This document shows positions 27,083 through 35,666 of a DNA stretch of 64,000 nt, piece by piece (the stretch's first letter is position 1; each line of letters opens with the position of its first letter). The position numbers and the translations under genes were made by a program. This stretch comes from Devosia sp. YR412 (lineage in GTDB: Bacteria > Pseudomonadota > Alphaproteobacteria > Rhizobiales > Devosiaceae), in contig NZ_FOFL01000006.1 in NCBI RefSeq assembly GCF_900110945.1, positions 124,001-188,000 of the forward strand, given 5' to 3'. The notes beneath the pieces were generated by a model. That model had not been told where the DNA came from, made no database searches, and saw only the letters and a program-made list of their open reading frames with translations.

Positions 27083-28060
27083 CTAGGCTTTCTCGGGCTT
27101 CTCTTCTCCGGGGGCGGAGGCGGCAAAAATGATGCGTTGCAGGACGATGAACAGGAAGAGCAGCACGCCGATGACGATCTTGGTCCACCAGCTCGACAGC
27201 GTGCCGTCGAAGATGATGTAGGTCTGTACGAGGCCCAGCAGCATGACGCCGACGAAAGTGCCGAGCACGAAGCCATAGCCGCCGGTAAGCAGGGTTCCGC
27301 CGATCACCACCGCGCTGATGGCATCGAGCTCGACGCCCACCGCCGCCAGCGGATAACCGGCCGAGGTGTAGAGCGAAAAGACGATGCCCGACAATGCGGC
27401 AAGTGTGCTCGACAGCATGTAAATCTGCACCGTGGTGCGCGCCACGGGCACGCCCATCAGCGAGGCCGAGATGGGATTGCCGCCCAGGGCATAGACATAG
27501 GAACCAAAGCGGGTGCGGTGCGCCAGCAGAGCGCCGACGAGGAAAATGAAGACCATCAGCAGGCCGATGAAGCTGAGCCGGCCACCGCCGGGCAGGCGGA
27601 TGATCAGGTCGGAAATCATGCCGTAGAACTCGTGGTTGATCGGCACGGAATCCTGGGTGATGACCGAGGCACCGCCGCGGGCGAGGAACATGCCGGCCAG
27701 CGTCACGATGAAGCTCGGCACCTGCAAATAATGGATGGTCAGGCCCATGGCCGCGCCAAACAGGGCCGCGACTCCGAGCGCGATGACGAAGGCGACCAGC
27801 GGGTGAAAGCCCAGCCAGGAGATCAAAACGGCCACCAAGACGCCGGTGAAGCCGATCACCGCGCCGACCGAGAGGTCGATGCCGCCCGAGATGATGACGA
27901 AGGTCATGCCGACGGCGGCAATGCCGAGGAAGGCATTGTCGGTGAGGAAATTGCCGAGCACGCGGGTCGAGAGCATGCCCGGAAACTGGAAGACACTCAG
28001 CGCATAGGCGATGATGAAGATGACGGCAGTGGCGGCCAGCGGGCGGAGACTACGCTTCAT
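27083..28060 (-). CDS. yjfF: Sugar ABC transporter permease, YjfF type
   Basis: 325-residue RbsC-family membrane permease with about eight to ten helices, containing GGIDLSVGAVIGFTGVLVA and GGTLLTGGYGFVLGTFVG, the conserved blocks of ribose/galactofuranose permeases. Start overlaps the preceding permease stop by four bases. Together with the next gene it should form the heterodimeric pore of a YtfQRT-YjfF-type importer. The C-terminus ends in a charged tail (PGEEKPEKA). Confidence 0.9.
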   Translation of the reverse strand: MKRSLRPLAATAVIFIIAYALSVFQFPGMLSTRVLGNFLTDNAFLGIAAVGMTFVIISGGIDLSVGAVIGFTGVLVAVLISWLGFHPLVAFVIALGVAALFGAAMGLTIHYLQVPSFIVTLAGMFLARGGASVITQDSVPINHEFYGMISDLIIRLPGGGRLSFIGLLMVFIFLVGALLAHRTRFGSYVYALGGNPISASLMGVPVARTTVQIYMLSSTLAALSGIVFSLYTSAGYPLAAVGVELDAISAVVIGGTLLTGGYGFVLGTFVGVMLLGLVQTYIIFDGTLSSWWTKIVIGVLLFLFIVLQRIIFAASAPGEEKPEKA

Positions 28061-29061
28061 TTGGAGACCACCCGCTTGTTGTCGCGCTTGAAGAAGCCGG
28101 CGGCGTGGCCGAGCAGCGGGCTTTGCAGCATGAGGATCAGGATGATCATGCCGGCCTTGACGATGAGGTTGAATTCGGGCCGGAAGCCCGAGACCAGAAT
28201 GCCGGTGTTCATCGCCTGGATGATGATGGCGCCGACCACGGCCAGCGGGATGGAGAACTTTCCGCCGAGCAGCGAAGTGCCGCCGATGACCACGGCGAGG
28301 ATGGCGTCGAGTTCGAGCCAGAGGCCGGAATTGTTGGCATCGGCGCCGCGAATATCGGCAGCGACGATAATGCCGGCAATGGCGGCGCAGAAGCCACTGG
28401 TGGCATAGACCAGCATCAGCAGCATGCGGCTATGGATGCCGGCCAGCGAGGCGGCGGCGCGATTGACGCCGATGGCCTGGATGAACAGGCCAATGGCGGT
28501 GCGCTTGACCACGAGGGTCACGAGGATCATCAGCACCAGGGCGATCACTGCCGCCATGGGAAAGCCCAGCACCGAGCCGGTGCCGATAAAGATCAGGGCG
28601 GGATCGTTGAAGGTGACGATATAGCCCTCGGTGATCAGCTGGGCGATGCCGCGACCGGCCACCATCAGGACGAGGGTGGCGATGATCGGCTGGATATCCA
28701 GCACGGCGACGAGAAAGCCGTTCCACAATCCGCAGGCCAGGCCCACGGCAAGCGCGGCGATGACGGCCACCGGGGTCGGATAACCGGCCACGACCATGGT
28801 CGCCGCCACCGCGCCGCAGACTGCCATGATGGCGCCGACCGAAAGATCGACGCCCTTGGTGGCGATGACGCCGGTCATGCCGATGGCGAGGATAGCCACC
28901 GGCGCGCCGCGGTTGAGCACGTCGATGGCGCTGCCGAACAGCCTCCCGTCCTGCCAGGTGATACGGAAGAAATTGGGGAACAGCGCCCAGTTGATCAGCA
29001 GCACGGCGGCTAGAGCCAGCAGCTGCGGATTGGCGAGGCGTTCGAGATGGAGCCGCTTCAT
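28057..29061 (-). CDS. ytfT: Sugar ABC transporter permease, YtfT type
   Basis: 334-residue RbsC-family permease. Begins MKRLHLERLANPQLLALAAVLLINWALFPNFF and has the conserved blocks KGVDLSVGAIMAVCGAVAATMV and GGTSLLGGKFSIPLAVVGAIIIQAMNTGIL. ATG overlaps the ATPase stop by four bases. Paired with the YjfF-type permease and the YtfQ-type receptor, so a pentose/furanose substrate is likely. Confidence 0.9.
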   Translation of the reverse strand: MKRLHLERLANPQLLALAAVLLINWALFPNFFRITWQDGRLFGSAIDVLNRGAPVAILAIGMTGVIATKGVDLSVGAIMAVCGAVAATMVVAGYPTPVAVIAALAVGLACGLWNGFLVAVLDIQPIIATLVLMVAGRGIAQLITEGYIVTFNDPALIFIGTGSVLGFPMAAVIALVLMILVTLVVKRTAIGLFIQAIGVNRAAASLAGIHSRMLLMLVYATSGFCAAIAGIIVAADIRGADANNSGLWLELDAILAVVIGGTSLLGGKFSIPLAVVGAIIIQAMNTGILVSGFRPEFNLIVKAGMIILILMLQSPLLGHAAGFFKRDNKRVVSK

Positions 29062-30575
29062 GCGACAGCCTCGTCGGGGTTATTGGCGATCGCCTGGACG
29101 ATGACGCCGGGATTGATGTTCTTGCCGCGCAGTTCGGCGACCATTTCGCGGTCGCGCATCACGACGATACGGGAGGAATAGGCCACCACTTCGTCGAGCT
29201 CGGAGGAAATGACCAGCATGGCCATGCCCTCGTCGCGCAGGCGGTTGATGGTGCGGACGATTTCGGCATGGGCGCCGACGTCGATGCCGCGGGTCGGCTC
29301 GTCGAGAATGAGAAAGGCCGGATCGGTGGCCAGCCAGCGCGACAGGATGACCTTCTGCTGGTTGCCGCCGGAGAGGAGTTTCACCGGCATGTCGAGCGAG
29401 GCGGCACGGATATCCATGGCCTCGCCAAAGCGCCCGGCAATCTCGAGCTGTTCGTCGCGGTTGAGCGCCTTGAACCAGCCGAGCTTGCCCTGCAGCGCGA
29501 TGACGATGTTTTCGCGCACCGATAGGTCGCCGAGAATGCCTTCGGCCTTGCGGTCCTCGGGGCAGAAGCCGAAGCCATGCTTGATGGCGTCGGTGGTCTT
29601 GCGGATGGCGCTGGGCTGGCCATTGACCGAGACGGTGCCCTGATCGGCCGGATCGGCGCCGAACATGATGCGAGCGACTTCGGTGCGCCCCGAGCCGAGC
29701 AGGCCCGCGACGCCGACCACTTCGCCCTTGTGGATGGTCAGGTCAAACGGCAGCACGCTGCGCTTGCGGCCATAGCCCTTGAAGGTGAGCAGCACTTCGT
29801 TGGGCGTCTCGCTGGGCTCGACATCAGTGGCGCCGGAAAAGGCAATGTCCTTGCCCAGCATCAGGCGCACCACGTCGGTGCGGCTCAAGGCATCAAGTGG
29901 GCGGGTGTCGATCAGCTTGCCGTTGCGCAGCACGGTGACGCGGTCGGAAATGGCAAAGACCTGGTCGAGGAAATGGGTGATGAAGATGATGGCAAGGCCG
30001 CGCGCCTTGAGGCCGCGCACCACTTCGAACAGGCGTTCGACCTCGTTGCGATCAAGGCTGGCCGTGGGTTCGTCAAGGATCAGCACCTTGCCCGAGAGCT
30101 GCACGGCGCGGGCGATCGCGACGATCTGCTGCACGGCGACCGAATGGGTGCCGAGTTCGCTGGATGGATCGATATGCAGGTCATATTTGGCGAGGATGGT
30201 CTTGGCGTCGGCCTCCATCTTGCGGAAGTCGACAAAGCCCCAGCGTAGCGGCTGGTGACCGAGGAAGAGGTTTTCCGCCACCGAGCGATTGGGCAGCAGA
30301 TTGACCTCCTGATAGACCGTGCCGATGCCGAAGGTCTGGGCATGGAGGGGATTGTCGAGCGAGACTTGCTGGCCATCGACATAGATGCCGCCGCCATCGG
30401 GCTGGTAGGCACCGGTCAGGATTTTGATCAGGGTGGATTTGCCGGCGCCATTTTCGCCGAGCAGGGCATGCACTTCGCCGGCTTTGAGGCCGAAATCGAC
30501 GTTGTCGAGCGCGACATGATTGCCGAAAATCTTCATCACGCCGCGTGCTTCGAGCACGTAGTGATCATCGGCCAT
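29058..30575 (-). CDS. ytfR: Sugar ABC transporter ATP-binding protein, YtfR type
   Basis: 505-residue double ATPase of the RbsA/MglA class. First half: Walker A GENGAGKST, signature region THSVAVQQIVAIARAV, Walker B LILDEPTASLD. Second half: degenerate Walker A LLGSGRTEV, signature LSGGNQQKVILSRWL, Walker B LILDEPTRGIDVGAH, as usual for this class where one site is weakened. Start ATG 30575 (MADDHYVLEARGVMKIFG) with GGGAG 6-7 bases upstream; the frame to 30665 runs into a palindromic repeat. The receptor gene is separated from it by 258 bases of repeats. Confidence 0.92.
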   Translation of the reverse strand: MADDHYVLEARGVMKIFGNHVALDNVDFGLKAGEVHALLGENGAGKSTLIKILTGAYQPDGGGIYVDGQQVSLDNPLHAQTFGIGTVYQEVNLLPNRSVAENLFLGHQPLRWGFVDFRKMEADAKTILAKYDLHIDPSSELGTHSVAVQQIVAIARAVQLSGKVLILDEPTASLDRNEVERLFEVVRGLKARGLAIIFITHFLDQVFAISDRVTVLRNGKLIDTRPLDALSRTDVVRLMLGKDIAFSGATDVEPSETPNEVLLTFKGYGRKRSVLPFDLTIHKGEVVGVAGLLGSGRTEVARIMFGADPADQGTVSVNGQPSAIRKTTDAIKHGFGFCPEDRKAEGILGDLSVRENIVIALQGKLGWFKALNRDEQLEIAGRFGEAMDIRAASLDMPVKLLSGGNQQKVILSRWLATDPAFLILDEPTRGIDVGAHAEIVRTINRLRDEGMAMLVISSELDEVVAYSSRIVVMRDREMVAELRGKNINPGVIVQAIANNPDEAVA

Positions 30576-30613
30576 GCCTAACTCCCTGTCGTCTTTTCTA
30601 ACTGATGGCCCCA

Positions 30614-30712
30614 CACCCACGATGTCACCCTGCCGCCAGATCGAACCACCTTGCGGCTGTGGCACGATCTCGGGATGGATCCCGGCTCAAGGCCGGGATG
30701 ACATCGTGGGTG
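30614..30712. repeat. Palindromic intergenic repeat, family 1 copy A
   Basis: Bounded by a perfect 14-bp inverted repeat (CACCCACGATGTCA / its complement) and containing the right arm CCCGGCTCAAGGCCGGG; the left arm is deleted relative to copies at 48923, 50485 and 55906. Sits between the ytfQ- and ytfR-like genes. Confidence 0.8.
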
Positions 30713-30758
30713 CGAAAGCATCTCAGATAAACTGTCACTTCCCTTAAGTGAGGATCGA

Positions 30759-30796
30759 GGGAGGGGTGGTTTGGTGGACGCCAAACTACCCCTCCC
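30759..30796. other. Long hairpin downstream of the receptor gene
   Basis: 16-bp stem with one mismatch (GGGAGGGGTGGTTTGG and its partner), loop TGGACG, in the gap between receptor and ATPase genes. No T-tract. Likely slows 3' decay of the receptor mRNA, giving more receptor than membrane components; inferred. Confidence 0.55.
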
Positions 30797-30833
30797 CAGC
30801 CCTCCGTTGGGAGAGGTGGTTATCGTCCGAGTC

Positions 30834-31808
30834 TTAGTAGCCCAGGCCCTTGCGGGTGTCGTATTCGCCCTGCGGATTGTCGGCCGGGGTATAGAGCTTG
30901 GACTCGGTGATGATGAACTTTTCGGGTGCGGTGCCATCGGCGAGGAAGGCCGAGAGGGCATCGAAGGCGGGACCGGCCATGTTGGGGGTCAGTTCCACGG
31001 TGGCATTGGCTTCGCCGGCGACCATGGCGGCAAAGATATCCGGCACGCCGTCGATCGAAACCACCTTGATGTCGGTGCCGGGCTTGAGACCGGCGTCCTT
31101 GATGGCCTGGATGGCGCCTACGGCCATGTCGTCATTGTGGGCATAGACCGCGCAGATATCGGCGCCGCCGTTTTCGGCCTTGATGAAGCCTTCCATGACT
31201 TCCTTGCCCTTGGCGCGGGTGAAATCACCGGTCTGGCTGCGGGCGATGGTCAGGTTGGCATGGCCGGCAATGGCTTCTTCGAAACCCTGCTTGCGGTTGA
31301 TCGCCGGGGTCGAGCCGACGGTGCCCTGCAGCTCGACGATCTTGCAATCGGCATCGCCGACTTCCTTGACCAGCCATTCGCCGGCCACGCGGCCTTCGAG
31401 CACCTGATCGGAGGCGACCGAAGTCAGATAAAGGTCTTCCGGCGCATCAACGCCGCGGTCGAGCAGCATGACGGGGATTTCGGCTTCCTTGGCTTCGGTG
31501 AGCACGTCTTCCCAGCCGGTGGCGACCACGGGGGCCACGAGGATGGCGTCGACGCCCTGGGCGATGAAGCCGCGGATCGCCTTGATCTGGTTTTCCTGCT
31601 TCTGCTGGGCATCGGCAAACTTGAGGTCGATGCCGCGTTCCTCGGCCTGCTGCTTGGTCACCGAGGTTTCGGCAGCGCGCCAGCCGGATTCCGAACCGAT
31701 CTGGGAAAAGCCCACGACGAGGCCGTTGAGATTGTCCTGGGCTACGGCGACAGATGTCAAAGCGGTAGCGAGGCTTGCCGCGATGGCAAGCTTGGAAATG
31801 ATGGTCAC
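30834..31808 (-). CDS. ytfQ: Galactofuranose-type ABC transporter substrate-binding protein, YtfQ type
   Basis: 324-residue periplasmic receptor. Start at GTG 31808 (VTIISKLAIAASLATALTS) with GGGAGGA 5 bases upstream gives a signal peptide ending near VAVAQD. The mature protein follows E. coli YtfQ closely: GFSQIGSESGWRAAETSVTK, QQKQENQIKAIRGFIAQGVDA, APVVATGWEDVL, VYAHNDDMAVGAIQAIKDAGLKPG, VELTPNMAGPAFDAL and a terminal KGLGY. First gene of the operon. Binding of galactofuranose is the expected role from the family; other furanoses are possible. Confidence 0.93.
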   Translation of the reverse strand: MTIISKLAIAASLATALTSVAVAQDNLNGLVVGFSQIGSESGWRAAETSVTKQQAEERGIDLKFADAQQKQENQIKAIRGFIAQGVDAILVAPVVATGWEDVLTEAKEAEIPVMLLDRGVDAPEDLYLTSVASDQVLEGRVAGEWLVKEVGDADCKIVELQGTVGSTPAINRKQGFEEAIAGHANLTIARSQTGDFTRAKGKEVMEGFIKAENGGADICAVYAHNDDMAVGAIQAIKDAGLKPGTDIKVVSIDGVPDIFAAMVAGEANATVELTPNMAGPAFDALSAFLADGTAPEKFIITESKLYTPADNPQGEYDTRKGLGY

Positions 31809-31861
31809 GATGTCCTCCCAATGTGATCGCCGCGGCGTGTTCACCGTCGGCAATAAGGGGA

Positions 31862-31894
31862 CGCTACATAAAGTACTATTATATGTAAATAGCG
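31862..31894. promoter_or_regulatory. AT-rich dyad upstream of the ytfQ-like gene
   Basis: CGCTA and TACATA on the left (31862-31870) are mirrored by TATGTA (31882-31887) and TAGCG (31890-31894) around an AT-rich centre. It lies about 55-85 bases before the receptor start, the right place for promoter plus operator. The GntR-type regulator at the operon end is the obvious candidate binder. Confidence 0.5.
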
Positions 31895-32029
31895 AAAAAC
31901 GGCGCCGTACGGCGCTCCCTCTTGGGTGAAAGCATAGGTCCTGTGTCGCCGCAGCGCTTGCGCCTTCGCGCCCCGGATGCTTTAGGGGCGGGCAAATGGC
32001 GCCCCGTTGGCGCAAAGGGTTTTACGCGC

Positions 32030-33652
32030 ATGATCCGTCTCGAAAGCATCGGCAAACAGAACGGCAAGCAGATCGTCTTCATCGACGCATCGGCCGTGTT
32101 GCAGAAGGGCGAAAAGATCGGTCTGGTCGGTCCCAATGGCGCCGGCAAGACCACCTTGTTCCGCATGATCACTGGCGAGGAGCAGCCCGACGAAGGCCAG
32201 GTCTCGATGGAGCGCGGCTTGACCATTGGCTATTTCAGCCAGGATGTCGGCGAAATGGAAGGCCGCAGCGTCGTGGCCGAAGTGATGGATGGCGCCGGCC
32301 CGGTCTCGGCGCTGATCACCGAAATGCGGGCGCTCGAAGCCGACATGGGCGATCCCGACAAGGCCGACGAAATGGACGCCATCATCGAGCGCTATGGCGA
32401 GGTGCAGCACCAGTTCGAGGAGCTCGACGGCTATTCGCTGGATGGCCGCGCCCGCGAAGTGCTGGATGGCCTCGGCTTCTCGCAGGAGATGATGGACGGC
32501 GATGTTGGCAAGCTGTCGGGCGGCTGGAAGATGCGCGTGGCCTTGGCCCGCATCCTGCTCATGCGCCCCGATGCGCTGCTGCTCGACGAGCCGAGCAACC
32601 ATCTCGACCTCGAAAGCCTGATCTGGCTGGAAGACTTCCTGCAGAATTATTCCGGCGCGCTGTTCATGACCAGCCATGACCGCGAATTCATGAACCGCAT
32701 CTGCACCAAGATCGTCGAGATCGACGCGGGTTCATTGACCACCTATTCGGGCAACTACGAATTCTACCAGCAGCAGCGCGCCATTGCCGAGAAGAACCAG
32801 CAGGCGCAGTTCGAGCGGCAGCAGGCGATGCTGGCCAAGGAGCTGGACTTCATCGCCCGCTTCAAGGCGCGCGCCAGCCATGCCGCGCAGGTGCAGAGCC
32901 GGGTGAAGAAGCTCGACAAGATCGACCGCGTCGAGCCGCCCAAGCGCCGCCAGACGGTGGAATTCGAATTCCGCCAGGCGCCGCGTTCGGGCGAGGATGT
33001 TGCCCTGCTCAAGGGTGTGTCCAAGAGCTATGGCAGCCGGTCGATCTATGACGGGCTGGACTTTCATGTGCGGCGCAAGGAGCGCTGGTGCATCATGGGC
33101 GTCAATGGCGCCGGCAAGTCGACGCTGCTCAAGCTGGTGACCGGCACGGCCGATCCCGATGCCGGCACGGTGAGCCGCGGGCCTTCGGTCAAGATGGCCT
33201 ATTTCGCCCAGCATGCAATGGACGTGCTGGAAGGCGATCTGACGGTATTCCAGCAGCTTGAGAGCTCGTTCCCGCAGGCGGGCCAGGCGCCGCTGCGGGC
33301 GTTGGCGGGGGCCTTCGGCTTCACCGGCGACGATATCGAGAAGAAGTGCCGCGTGCTGTCGGGTGGCGAAAAGGCGCGGCTGGTCATGGCCATGATGCTG
33401 TTCGATCCGCCGAACTTTCTGGTGCTCGACGAGCCGACCAACCATCTCGACATCGCCACCAAGGAAATGCTGATCACCGCGCTCAGCGCCTATGAGGGCA
33501 CCATGCTGTTCGTCAGCCATGATCGCCATTTCCTCGCGGCGCTCAGCAATCGCGTGCTGGAGCTGACGCCCGAGGGCGTGCATGTCTATGGCGGCGGCTA
33601 TACCGAATATGTGCAGTCGACCGGGCAGGAAGCGCCTGGCCTCCGCAGCTAG
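32030..33652 (+). CDS. ABC-F family ATPase (ribosome-associated, YbiT/Uup-like)
   Basis: 540-residue soluble protein with two ABC domains and no membrane part. Domain 1: Walker A GPNGAGKTT, signature LSGGWKMRVALARIL, Walker B LLLDEPSNHLD. Linker of about 80 charged residues (EKNQQAQFERQQAMLAKE ...). Domain 2: Walker A GVNGAGKST, signature LSGGEKARLVMAMML, Walker B LVLDEPTNHLD. Start ATG 32030 (MIRLESIGKQNGKQ); the open frame to 31922 lacks a site. Members act on the ribosome E-site to rescue or tune translation; which subfamily, and whether it gives antibiotic protection, is not decided. Divergent from ytfQ. Confidence 0.88.
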   Translation: MIRLESIGKQNGKQIVFIDASAVLQKGEKIGLVGPNGAGKTTLFRMITGEEQPDEGQVSMERGLTIGYFSQDVGEMEGRSVVAEVMDGAGPVSALITEMRALEADMGDPDKADEMDAIIERYGEVQHQFEELDGYSLDGRAREVLDGLGFSQEMMDGDVGKLSGGWKMRVALARILLMRPDALLLDEPSNHLDLESLIWLEDFLQNYSGALFMTSHDREFMNRICTKIVEIDAGSLTTYSGNYEFYQQQRAIAEKNQQAQFERQQAMLAKELDFIARFKARASHAAQVQSRVKKLDKIDRVEPPKRRQTVEFEFRQAPRSGEDVALLKGVSKSYGSRSIYDGLDFHVRRKERWCIMGVNGAGKSTLLKLVTGTADPDAGTVSRGPSVKMAYFAQHAMDVLEGDLTVFQQLESSFPQAGQAPLRALAGAFGFTGDDIEKKCRVLSGGEKARLVMAMMLFDPPNFLVLDEPTNHLDIATKEMLITALSAYEGTMLFVSHDRHFLAALSNRVLELTPEGVHVYGGGYTEYVQSTGQEAPGLRS

Positions 33653-33713
33653 CTGAGCCAAGTGTTGCCGCAATGGGTGGCAATGCCCGTGGGCGATTCA
33701 GGAATGACAAACT

Positions 33714-33733
33714 CTTAGGTGGTATACCCTAAG
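33714..33733. promoter_or_regulatory. Dyad upstream of diguanylate cyclase gene
   Basis: CTTAGG-N8-CCTAAG with GGTATACC inside it, about 35-55 bases before the cyclase start. Shape suits a regulator site; the binder is unknown. Confidence 0.35.
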
Positions 33734-33767
33734 GGGGATCTCTCCCTGACTGGCCTATGGAGGCATC

Positions 33768-35666
33768 GTGACGTCACCGTGGCAGATGCTGGCCGGCAAC
33801 CTCGCCGTCGTTGCTCTGTTCGTGCTCGGATGGGGGCATGCGCGCTACTGGCTGCGCAGCGTGCCCGGCGTCGTCCGCAGTGCCCTGTTTGGTCTCGCCA
33901 TGGGTCTGGGCGCCATTGCCTCCATGCTGATGGCCGCCGAAATCGACAATGGCTATTTCATCGACCTGCGCCTGTCGCTGCTGGCCATTGCCGCCTTCTG
34001 TGGCGGCCCGCTGGCGGCCCTCCTCACCAGTGCATTGGCGATGAGCTGGCGCGTGCATATGGCCGGCGCGGGCATGATTGCCGGCCTGCTGCTGATGGCT
34101 GGCTCCATCATGCTCGGCCTGATCTGGCGCCTGCTGTTTCGCCGGCGCGATACGTCGGCCCGGCAGGTGCTGACACTCGGGCTCGCCGTGGCGCTGATGA
34201 TCGGCTCCGTCATCTTTGCCGTGCCGGCGCCGTCGCGGCTCGATAGTTTCGTCAATTACATCCTGCCCACCGGCCTGTTGAACCTGATCGGCACCATCAT
34301 CGGCGGCCTCGTGGTGATGCAGGCGCGGCGGCTGGCGGCCGAGCGCGACCTGCTGCTGGCCGCGATGAACCAGGCGCCGGACTATACCTATGTCAAGGAT
34401 CGCCACAGCCGCTTTGCCGTGGTCAACCGGGCCGTCGCAGCCTTCAACGGCTTTGCCAATCCGCAGGACATGATCGGCAAGACCGATTTCGACCTGACGA
34501 CGCCCGAGCGCGCCCAGACCCTGTTCGACCTCGAACAGCAGATCATTGCCACTGGCGAGCCGCAACTCGAGCGCGAGGAAAACCTGCCCGATAACCAGGG
34601 CCGCATGCGCTGGTTCACCACGGCCAAAGTGCCCCTGCTCAATGCCAGCGGCGAGATGATCGGCATTGCCGGGGTGACGCGCGACATCACCGACGACAAG
34701 CAATTGCGCCAGGACCTGATCGACAGCCGCAATACGCTCTCCTATGCCCTGACCGAAATGAGCGATGGCCTGGCCATGTTCGACAGCGAAGGCCGCATCG
34801 AATTTTGCAACGAGCAGTATCGCGCCTGCTTTCCTTACACTGGCGAGCTGCGCCGGCCCGGCGCGCATATGCGCGATATCCTCGAAGCGGTGATCGAGAG
34901 CGGCGAGCAGGTCAGCGCCCCCAGGCAATCGCCGGACGGCTGGATCGAGCGGATTGTCGAGAACCTGCATCGCGAGAGCGAGGAAGAGGTCAACCTGTTC
35001 GATGGCCGCTGGCTGCAGGTCCGCACGCGACCAACCACCGAGGGCAAGACCTTGGTGGTGGTGACCGATGTGACCCGCATCAAGCAGGCCGAGGTCGAGC
35101 TGCAATCGGCTACCGACCAGCTCAAGCATCTGGTGCGCACCGACAGCCTGACCGGCCTGCTCAACCGCCGCGCTTTCGACAATGCCATGGATGCCGAGAT
35201 CACGCGCAGCGCGCGTGCGGGCACACCGATGAGCCTGCTGCTGATCGATGTCGATCGTTTCAAGGCCTATAATGACGAATATGGCCATCCGTCGGGCGAT
35301 GAATGCCTCAAGCTGGTGGCCAAGCACCTGCAGAAAAGCCTCAAGCGTTCGGCCGACATGGCGGTGCGCTATGGCGGCGAAGAATTTGCCGCCATCCTTC
35401 CTGGCACCGACGAGGACGGCGCTTATCTCGTGGCCGAGATGTTCCGCAAGTCGCTGGCCGATGCCCGCCTGCCGCACAAGGGCACCGAGCGCGGCATTCT
35501 CACCGCCAGCGTTGGCGTGGCCACTTACATGCCCGACAACCTGCATCGCAGTGTGGGCGAGCTGATCCAGACCGCCGACGAAGCGCTGTATAGCGCCAAG
35601 GCTGCGGGCCGCGACCGGGTCTATGGCACGCGGGTGCGCGCCAAGCAGAGCAAATATGCCGATTAG
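33768..35666 (+). CDS. Membrane-anchored PAS-GGDEF diguanylate cyclase
   Basis: 632 residues, GTG start at 33768. N-terminal five- to six-helix membrane sensor (about 1-185, resembling the 5TM LytS-type module: IDLRLSLLAIAAFCGGPLAALL), then two PAS-like domains (about 195-320, ending in GVTRDITDDKQ, and about 325-445) and a C-terminal GGDEF domain (about 450-620). The active site is YGGEEF and catalytic DVDRFKAYND is intact; RSAD five residues before GGEEF is a full RxxD inhibition site, so product feedback is expected. No EAL domain. It should make cyclic di-GMP in response to a membrane or small-molecule signal. Its stop abuts the next gene's stop directly. Confidence 0.88.
   Translation: MTSPWQMLAGNLAVVALFVLGWGHARYWLRSVPGVVRSALFGLAMGLGAIASMLMAAEIDNGYFIDLRLSLLAIAAFCGGPLAALLTSALAMSWRVHMAGAGMIAGLLLMAGSIMLGLIWRLLFRRRDTSARQVLTLGLAVALMIGSVIFAVPAPSRLDSFVNYILPTGLLNLIGTIIGGLVVMQARRLAAERDLLLAAMNQAPDYTYVKDRHSRFAVVNRAVAAFNGFANPQDMIGKTDFDLTTPERAQTLFDLEQQIIATGEPQLEREENLPDNQGRMRWFTTAKVPLLNASGEMIGIAGVTRDITDDKQLRQDLIDSRNTLSYALTEMSDGLAMFDSEGRIEFCNEQYRACFPYTGELRRPGAHMRDILEAVIESGEQVSAPRQSPDGWIERIVENLHRESEEEVNLFDGRWLQVRTRPTTEGKTLVVVTDVTRIKQAEVELQSATDQLKHLVRTDSLTGLLNRRAFDNAMDAEITRSARAGTPMSLLLIDVDRFKAYNDEYGHPSGDECLKLVAKHLQKSLKRSADMAVRYGGEEFAAILPGTDEDGAYLVAEMFRKSLADARLPHKGTERGILTASVGVATYMPDNLHRSVGELIQTADEALYSAKAAGRDRVYGTRVRAKQSKYAD

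Noticed and set aside
30576-30665. Upstream extension of the ytfR-like gene
   Set aside because: Runs into a palindromic repeat; the ATG at 30575 has a good ribosome site.
33774-35546. 590-codon open frame opposite the diguanylate cyclase
   Set aside because: Shadow frame; the sense strand has full PAS and GGDEF motifs.
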